Shown here piece by piece: positions 5,658-9,787 of a DNA stretch of 9,787 nucleotides; the stretch's first letter is position 1, and each line of letters starts with the position of its first letter. The notes below the pieces were generated by a model, which was not told where the DNA came from, made no database searches, and worked only from the letters and a program-made list of their open reading frames with translations. Source of the stretch: Planctomycetota bacterium (GTDB lineage: Bacteria > Planctomycetota > PUPC01 > JABMSA01 > JAUWKK01); contig JAUWKK010000078.1 in assembly GCA_030614245.1 (NCBI GenBank), forward strand, positions 1-9,787, in the 5' to 3' direction. The translations under genes were made by a program, and so were the position numbers.

Positions 5658-8600
5658 TCACGAGCCTTCCGTGCCCTTGAGGAAGCTCTCTATATTCTTG
5701 CGTTCAACGGCTTCCATCTTCTCGCGCTTGGCCTGGTAGCGGTTGTATTTTCTCATCTCGCCGCTATTCCAGGCGTTGGCTTCGTAGTAGTCGCCGCAGT
5801 ATGGAATGAGCAGATCGATCCAGCAGGCGATCTTGTCCATCTCTTCCTGGGAAAGCTTGACGTCGTTGTGGCCCTTTTCGAGCATCTTTATCAGGCCGCT
5901 CCTGGCGGCTCCGGCGTGGTACGGCGGGATCATGCTGGGGGTCGACTGGGCGCTGACCCAGTTGACGAGCTTGTTGATCCTGCCCCTCTTTGTGAGGGCC
6001 AGGTATGAATCGCTCCACCTCCGCTTAGCCCTGCCGTCGACGGTCTGCCTGCCGAGCAGGCTGAAAGCCTTCTTCGTCTTGGCTTTTGCCACGGACGTCT
6101 CGGGTTTTTTCAGGGGAGCGGTGTCGTAGATGGCGACGTCGATGAACTGCCCGCCGCCGGTCTGGCGACAGTGAACGGCTATAACGTTCCTGCCGGCCTT
6201 GAGCGTACTGGCAACGTTCCGGCTGATCGGTGCCGTCTTGAAATTCGTGACGTAGCCCTTGGCGCATGTCGCCTGTACGCCGTTTATGTATACCTCGACG
6301 TCCTCGTCGTGGCAGAAGATGAAGGCGAGCTTCCGGTCATTCAGAGATTTCGGGATTTTTATGGTGCGGCGCATCCAGATGGCTCTCGTATTCCACAGAT
6401 CGTGGATATTGCCGCCTGGGGTGCCCTTGGTGCCGAATCCGGCGCGGCCGGTCTTCCATTTCGAGCTGTCGAAGCCGGGCTTCTCCCATCCGGCCGGAGG
6501 GGCTTGCATAGTGTATTGCCATTTGGCTTCCAGGGGCGAGATCACCTGGGCCTTCTTCAGGTCGATAGTTACCCCCCCGTCGGCCACCCTCGTGCCACCG
6601 TTATGGCACTTGATGCAATGGCGGTCGAGTATGGGCTGGACCTCCTTGACGAAGCTGAATCCCCTCGGCGGGCCGTAGAAGGGCTTGAGCTTCTGAGGGC
6701 CGGCTTTCATCGCCATCATCGGCTCCGACACGGACGGAGCACTGTTCTTGTGCTCGTGGCAGCCGACGCAGGACGCATACTCGCCCGGCTGAAGCGTGCT
6801 CCACGATCTCATCGTCTGTACCATGTGCCCCTTGGCGTCGAGTGCCTGGAAGTATAGCGGCTTGCGGGCGGGCACGACGAAGCTCGCCGAGCCGTCCTCG
6901 TAGCCCTTTGCGTCTCCGTGGACGATCTTGACGTCCCAGGACCCGTTGTTGATCGAGACCGGCGTGCTGACCAATGCTCCGCCTGCCGGGCCGCTATTGC
7001 CATTTGAACCCACACCGGCCGCGCGGAAGCTGAGCTCGATCACGCGAAGCCGCTTAATCGTTCCACGCGGGATGCCCTTCAGCCCCGGGCCAACGTAGAT
7101 ATCCTGCATGTAGTAAGTCCCGGTATCCTTGCTGTAATCGACCATGCTCGGGCGTGCCGGCGGAGTCTTGCGCGGAGCCAGCGGCACCGGCTGATTGCAG
7201 GGCCTTCTCGGGTCGCTCGCCAGCAGCTCTCGGCGGCCGTCGATATCCATTGCATATATGGCGAACAGCAGGCCCCTACTCCGCCTGCCGCCGCCGACAG
7301 GGCAGAAGGTCACCATGAAGTCCGTCTCGGTCAGCGGATATGGGTACTGGAACTGCTCGCCGCCCTGGCCGTAGGCGTCCACGTGAACGGCTTTCGTATT
7401 GCGAACGGGTGCGATCAACTGGACGCCGCTGTTTTCCTGGCGCCCTTTGGCGGGATCGATAATAGCCAGCTTGCCCCGCTGGCGACTATGATGCCCCGAG
7501 AGCACCGCGATGACCTTCTGCGTACCCGGAATGCCCCGGGAGTGCATGATCGTGGTGGGGAACCAAGAGTTGTTGCCGTAGAACTCCGTCTGTGTCGTGC
7601 CGTCGGGATTCATCTGGAAGAGCCCTTGCGGGTATATCTGCCCGCGATCGCTGTAGTCCCATCGAGTGTAGATCACCCGCCCGTCTTCCATCAGGGTGGG
7701 GTAGTTCGTATGCACTTGGTCGAAGCTCAACCGCCGCATGTGCCTGCCGTCCTTGTCGCACGTGTATAGATTGCTCACCTCTGTCCACCAGCAGTCGACT
7801 ATCTGCACGCAGCGTGTCGAGTTGAAGACGATATCGCCGTTGGGCATATACGCGGGTTCGTAGTCGGCGCAGCCGAGGGCGGATGTTAGCTGCCGTACCT
7901 TGCGCGTGGCGACGTTCATCTCGTAGAGGTGGTAATCGTCTCCCCGGTCGGATTTCTTCCAGGCGAATAGCAGGCGCTTGCCATCGAACGAGACATCCGG
8001 GTCGCGGATGACGCCCTTGGGGTCATCGATGAGCGTACGCACCTTGCCGTAGATACCGTCCATCTCGAGTACGCAGAGCGCGGTGCCGGGCCTGAAATTC
8101 CGCTCGGCCTGCGCATCAGATTGACCCTCGGTGTAGGCATAATGCGAGCCGCCCATGTTGTAGTGCTTGGTGAATAGTATCTTACGATGCCTGCTCAGCA
8201 GGGGCTGCAGGCGCTTGCTGCGGCGCATTTCGCAGGCATCTATGTAAAGGTCCAGCCATTTCCTGTGGGTGGGAGACGCCTTTGCCTTGGACAATGCATC
8301 CATCCGGGCGCGCAGCTTACCGCCGTTGGTTCCGAGTTCGTCGAGCACTTTCGCAATGCTCTTCTCTTGGAGCCCTGCGTCGCCTGCAAACCACTTCCCG
8401 TAGTCGGCGGCGTGATCCTGGAGCAACCAGTCGCTCTGAATGGGGAAGTCCCTCCACATCCGCCCATTAATGCCGCCCAGGGCCTTCCCTTTGTCCTTTG
8501 ATGCCTTGAGTTCCTCGCGCGCGGCCAGCAGCGCATCCTGCCAGGTGGCCTTATCGGCTCGGGGCTGCGCCGGCAGGGCGGGCGATGCCAACAGGGCAAA

Positions 8601-8663
8601 CAGAAGCAATGCCGGCACAAGATTGCGCGAGCAAGAGAACCTTCGCTGCATTCTCTTCGTCAT
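5658..8663 (-). CDS. Exported beta-propeller diheme cytochrome, HzsA-related, with jelly-roll insert
   Basis: The 1001-residue protein starts with a Sec signal (basic N-terminus, hydrophobic 15-30, likely cut near Ala32). Residues about 165-475 form a TolB/PD40-type propeller (DPDVSFDGKRLLFAW at 221-235, DYEPAYMPNGDIVF at 267-280, LMEDGRVIYTRWDYSD at 324-339). Then come IYVGPGLKGIPRGTIKRLRV (522-541) and two c-type heme sites, C632-VG-CH636 and C683-IK-CH687. Residues about 713-850 look like a galactose-binding-type jelly-roll. About 865-955 resembles the end of a cytochrome domain (GHNDVKLS, WIDLLIPYCGDYY), then a charged helical tail. The order matches the 'hydrazine synthase alpha-related' family common in planctomycetes. 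From memory, HZS-alpha has a heme-ligating Tyr four residues after the first heme His; here that position is Asn640, arguing against hydrazine synthesis. AGGAG seven bases upstream supports the start. The role is probably periplasmic electron transfer or oxidation; the substrate is unknown. Confidence 0.88.
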   Translation of the reverse strand: MTKRMQRRFSCSRNLVPALLLFALLASPALPAQPRADKATWQDALLAAREELKASKDKGKALGGINGRMWRDFPIQSDWLLQDHAADYGKWFAGDAGLQEKSIAKVLDELGTNGGKLRARMDALSKAKASPTHRKWLDLYIDACEMRRSKRLQPLLSRHRKILFTKHYNMGGSHYAYTEGQSDAQAERNFRPGTALCVLEMDGIYGKVRTLIDDPKGVIRDPDVSFDGKRLLFAWKKSDRGDDYHLYEMNVATRKVRQLTSALGCADYEPAYMPNGDIVFNSTRCVQIVDCWWTEVSNLYTCDKDGRHMRRLSFDQVHTNYPTLMEDGRVIYTRWDYSDRGQIYPQGLFQMNPDGTTQTEFYGNNSWFPTTIMHSRGIPGTQKVIAVLSGHHSRQRGKLAIIDPAKGRQENSGVQLIAPVRNTKAVHVDAYGQGGEQFQYPYPLTETDFMVTFCPVGGGRRSRGLLFAIYAMDIDGRRELLASDPRRPCNQPVPLAPRKTPPARPSMVDYSKDTGTYYMQDIYVGPGLKGIPRGTIKRLRVIELSFRAAGVGSNGNSGPAGGALVSTPVSINNGSWDVKIVHGDAKGYEDGSASFVVPARKPLYFQALDAKGHMVQTMRSWSTLQPGEYASCVGCHEHKNSAPSVSEPMMAMKAGPQKLKPFYGPPRGFSFVKEVQPILDRHCIKCHNGGTRVADGGVTIDLKKAQVISPLEAKWQYTMQAPPAGWEKPGFDSSKWKTGRAGFGTKGTPGGNIHDLWNTRAIWMRRTIKIPKSLNDRKLAFIFCHDEDVEVYINGVQATCAKGYVTNFKTAPISRNVASTLKAGRNVIAVHCRQTGGGQFIDVAIYDTAPLKKPETSVAKAKTKKAFSLLGRQTVDGRAKRRWSDSYLALTKRGRINKLVNWVSAQSTPSMIPPYHAGAARSGLIKMLEKGHNDVKLSQEEMDKIACWIDLLIPYCGDYYEANAWNSGEMRKYNRYQAKREKMEAVERKNIESFLKGTEGS

Positions 8664-8681
8664 CTTCTTTCTCCTGTAACG

Positions 8682-8707
8682 GCAGGGGCGGTTCGCGAAC
8701 GGCCCCT
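8682..8707. repeat. R3 palindrome, copy 2 (leader of the diheme gene)
   Basis: AGGGGCGGTTCGCGAACG followed by GCCCCT (8684-8707) is a 24-nt palindrome with one mismatched pair (8690/8701). It matches the copy at 931-954 at 22 of 24 positions. It lies about 20 nt before the start codon of the large diheme protein and only about 5 nt from its AGGAG. In the mRNA it would form a strong hairpin next to the ribosome binding site. Confidence 0.8.
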
Positions 8708-8817
8708 ACAGCGGTGGACGTTGTATGCCTGTGCATGGAACGCCGGCTGCCGGCGAATGGTCTCTTCCCATCGAGTCAGTCCGGCCATTTGCGCGCTTCG
8801 GCATATCTCTGAACATC

Positions 8818-8846
8818 ATTAGACAGGAAATCTCCGCATCAGTCAA
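8818..8846 (-). promoter_or_regulatory. Sigma-70-like promoter for the diheme protein gene
   Basis: On the minus strand TTGACT (8846-8841) and TCTAAT (8823-8818) are separated by 17 nt, each matching five of six consensus bases. Transcription would start near 8811 and give a leader of about 150 nt. That leader holds a CGCCGG-CTG-CCGGCG hairpin (8741-8755) and the R3 palindrome. Confidence 0.55.
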
Positions 8847-8855
8847 GGTTATGAA

Positions 8856-8880
8856 ACGTGGGCCAGCCTTTCGAGGCTGC
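8856..8880 (+). repeat. R2 repeat hairpin, copy 2
   Basis: ACGTGGGCCAGCCTTTCGAG followed by GCTGC forms a 6-bp stem CAGCCT/AGGCTG with a TTCG loop (8864-8879). It matches the R2 copies at 5498-5523 and 5553-5580. It lies just upstream of the predicted minus-strand promoter. Confidence 0.7.
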
Positions 8881-9108
8881 TGATTGATTGGTGGGCGGGT
8901 ATGGAGGGAACGCCATGATATGTGTTTAGCCCAAGTTGCCCGCTGGCTCACAGGGGGCCGCGCAGCGAAGAAGCCAGCGATATCTTGCGCGTGCTGCAGG
9001 CCAAACACATGCAGCCTGCAAAGCATGCCCGCCCATGCCATAGGCAGGTGGGCCATGCCTGATGCAGGGGCCTACGGTGGCCTGCCTCACACGGTTGCAT
9101 GATTTCTT
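8881..9108. other. Upstream part of the divergent intergenic region
   Basis: I see no convincing gene between the R2 copy at 8856-8880 and the gap promoter at 9109. The stretch is dominated by inverted repeats. The clearest is a nested pair: ATGTGTTT (8920-8927) with AAACACAT (9003-9010), enclosing CGCTGGCT (8941-8948) with AGCCAGCG (8972-8979). GCATG and CAGG/CCTG motifs recur to about 9085. Confidence 0.6.
8920..9010. repeat. Nested inverted repeat
   Basis: Outer arms ATGTGTTT/AAACACAT are perfect over 8 bp and continue for three more pairs after one mismatch. Inner arms CGCTGGCT/AGCCAGCG are perfect over 8 bp. Together they could fold into one elongated, interrupted stem of about 91 nt. 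It lies upstream of the predicted gap promoter, so it is not in the gap leader. Confidence 0.6.
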
Positions 9109-9136
9109 TTGACAAAAAGTTACACACATGTATAAT
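9109..9136 (+). promoter_or_regulatory. Consensus sigma-70 promoter of the GAPDH gene
   Basis: TTGACA (9109-9114) and TATAAT (9131-9136) are both perfect consensus boxes, separated by 16 nt in a locally AT-rich stretch of otherwise GC-rich DNA. Transcription should begin around 9142-9144 and give a leader of about 70 nt. This is the strongest promoter in the window, as expected for a glycolytic enzyme. Confidence 0.85.
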
Positions 9137-9144
9137 ACGCCTGT

Positions 9145-9179
9145 CCGGTCATGCTGAGCTTTCAGCGAAGCATCTTTCA
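9145..9179 (+). repeat. R1 repeat, copy 2 (GAPDH leader)
   Basis: This 35-bp element matches 5461-5495 at 33 of 35 positions. It begins at or a base or two after the predicted transcription start, so it forms the first half of the GAPDH 5' leader. GCTGA-GCTT-TCAGC (9153-9166) can form a small hairpin, and ATGCT/AGCAT flank it. Confidence 0.85.
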
Positions 9180-9202
9180 CGGTCTTGATGACCACTCTCC
9201 AA

Positions 9203-9208
9203 AGGAGG
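9203..9208 (+). promoter_or_regulatory. Strong ribosome binding site of the GAPDH gene
   Basis: AGGAGG, a full anti-Shine-Dalgarno match, ends five nucleotides before the ATG at 9214 and fixes that start. Confidence 0.85.
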
Positions 9209-9213
9209 AACAC

Positions 9214-9787
9214 ATGGCAATCCGGATTGGTATCAATGGTTTCGGTCGTATCGGCCGGCTGGTTTTTCGCGTGATGTCGCAGCGCCGGAACTTCGAAGTC
9301 GTGCAGATCAACGATCTCGCCGACAACGCGACGCTGGCCGCATTGCTCGCACATGACCGCGGCCACGGCAGGTTCGGTGGGTATGTTGTTGCCGAGGGCG
9401 ACAACATAGTAGTGGACGGTAAGCCCGTTCGTGCGAGCGCCGAGAGGAATCCCGCCGAACTGCCCTGGAAGGAACTGGAAGTCGATTTCGTAGTCGAGTC
9501 GACCGGCGTATTCCGTACCCGCGATAAGATCGCTATGCACATCGAAGCCGGCGCCCCGCGCGTACTGCTCACCGTTCCGGCAAAGGACGAGATCGACGCC
9601 ACCATCGTGTTGGGCGTCAACGACGGCCAGCTCAAGCCCAGCGACCAGATCATCTCGAACGCATCCTGCACCACGAACTGCCTGGCGCCCATCGTCAAGG
9701 TGCTCAATGACTCTTTCGGCTTCGAGAGCGGCCTGATGACGACAATCCATGCATATACAAACGACCAGTGCGTCCAGGATATGGTCC
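9214..9787 (+). CDS. gap: Type I glyceraldehyde-3-phosphate dehydrogenase, 5' part
   Basis: GAPDH oxidises glyceraldehyde 3-phosphate to 1,3-bisphosphoglycerate with NAD+ in central carbon metabolism. The first 191 codons are present and the gene runs off the right edge (full-length family members are about 330-340 residues). The product starts MAIRIGINGFGRIGR, the Rossmann nucleotide-binding motif. Asp34 in QIND suggests NAD rather than NADP. ESTGVF lies at 95-100. SNASCTTNCLAP contains the catalytic Cys152, and TTIHAY has the catalytic base His179. It is transcribed divergently from the large diheme gene, behind a consensus promoter and a strong ribosome binding site. Triose phosphate made by the dhaKL/lsrF cluster could feed it, but the two are not co-transcribed. 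Confidence 0.97.
   Translation, partial: MAIRIGINGFGRIGRLVFRVMSQRRNFEVVQINDLADNATLAALLAHDRGHGRFGGYVVAEGDNIVVDGKPVRASAERNPAELPWKELEVDFVVESTGVFRTRDKIAMHIEAGAPRVLLTVPAKDEIDATIVLGVNDGQLKPSDQIISNASCTTNCLAPIVKVLNDSFGFESGLMTTIHAYTNDQCVQDMV

Noticed and set aside
5658..8663. Hydrazine synthase alpha subunit (anammox marker)
   Set aside because: No hzsB/hzsC is nearby, the expected heme tyrosine is replaced by Asn, and the jelly-roll insert is foreign to the enzyme. Only family-level relatedness is supported.
8706..9056. 116-codon open frame on the minus strand in the divergent intergenic region
   Set aside because: It has no ribosome binding site, shows no recognisable family, and runs through the R2 hairpin, the nested inverted repeat and the predicted promoter. 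Its codons look random compared with the neighbouring genes.
9145..9179. Riboswitch in the gap leader
   Set aside because: The same 35-bp sequence occurs at 5461-5495 outside any comparable leader, so it is a dispersed repeat; it is also too short for a known aptamer.

Overview
The window is GC-rich bacterial DNA, most likely from a member of the Planctomycetota or a close environmental relative. Three things suggest this: a protein fragment ending in a dockerin/EF-hand-like calcium loop, a 1001-residue exported protein of the diheme 'hydrazine synthase alpha-related' family (abundant in non-anammox planctomycetes), and many dispersed palindromic repeats between genes. This placement is inference from gene content. 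Nothing here is a phylogenetic marker that I can score.

Layout: (1) 1-108, + strand, the 3' end of a secreted dockerin-tailed protein. (2) 225-3797, - strand, a four-gene cluster read in the order dhaK, dhaL, lsrF-like aldolase/thiolase, Tat-exported cupin resembling D-lyxose isomerase. (3) 4019-5440, - strand, rtcB RNA ligase, followed by a terminator-like hairpin. (4) 5461-5632, a mirror-symmetric cluster of two repeat families. (5) 5658-8663, - strand, the large exported beta-propeller/diheme protein, which carries a sugar-binding-type jelly-roll inside its cytochrome region. (6) 8664-9213, a 550-base divergent intergenic region holding promoters for both flanking genes, three repeat elements and a nested inverted repeat. 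(7) 9214 to the window end, + strand, the 5' part of a glyceraldehyde-3-phosphate dehydrogenase gene behind a consensus sigma-70 promoter.

Functionally, the dhaK-dhaL-lsrF-cupin cluster reads as a small carbohydrate pathway. A ketose or dihydroxyacetone-like compound would be phosphorylated by DhaKL and cleaved by the LsrF-type class I aldolase/thiolase to a triose phosphate. The cupin is a candidate aldose-ketose isomerase or sugar binder, oddly placed outside the cytoplasmic membrane. GAPDH would take triose phosphate onward but is a separate transcription unit. No dhaM, no lsr transporter and no lsrK are present, so neither the phosphoryl donor nor the substrate can be named.

Four repeat families are visible and are called R1-R4 below: R1 (GTCATGCTGAGC...GCGAAGCATCTTT), R2 (ACGTGGG-CAG-CTTTC hairpin), R3 (GGGGCGGTTCGYGAAC palindrome) and R4 (a 46-bp tandem unit with a CAAGC/GCTTG palindrome). 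All copies lie between genes.
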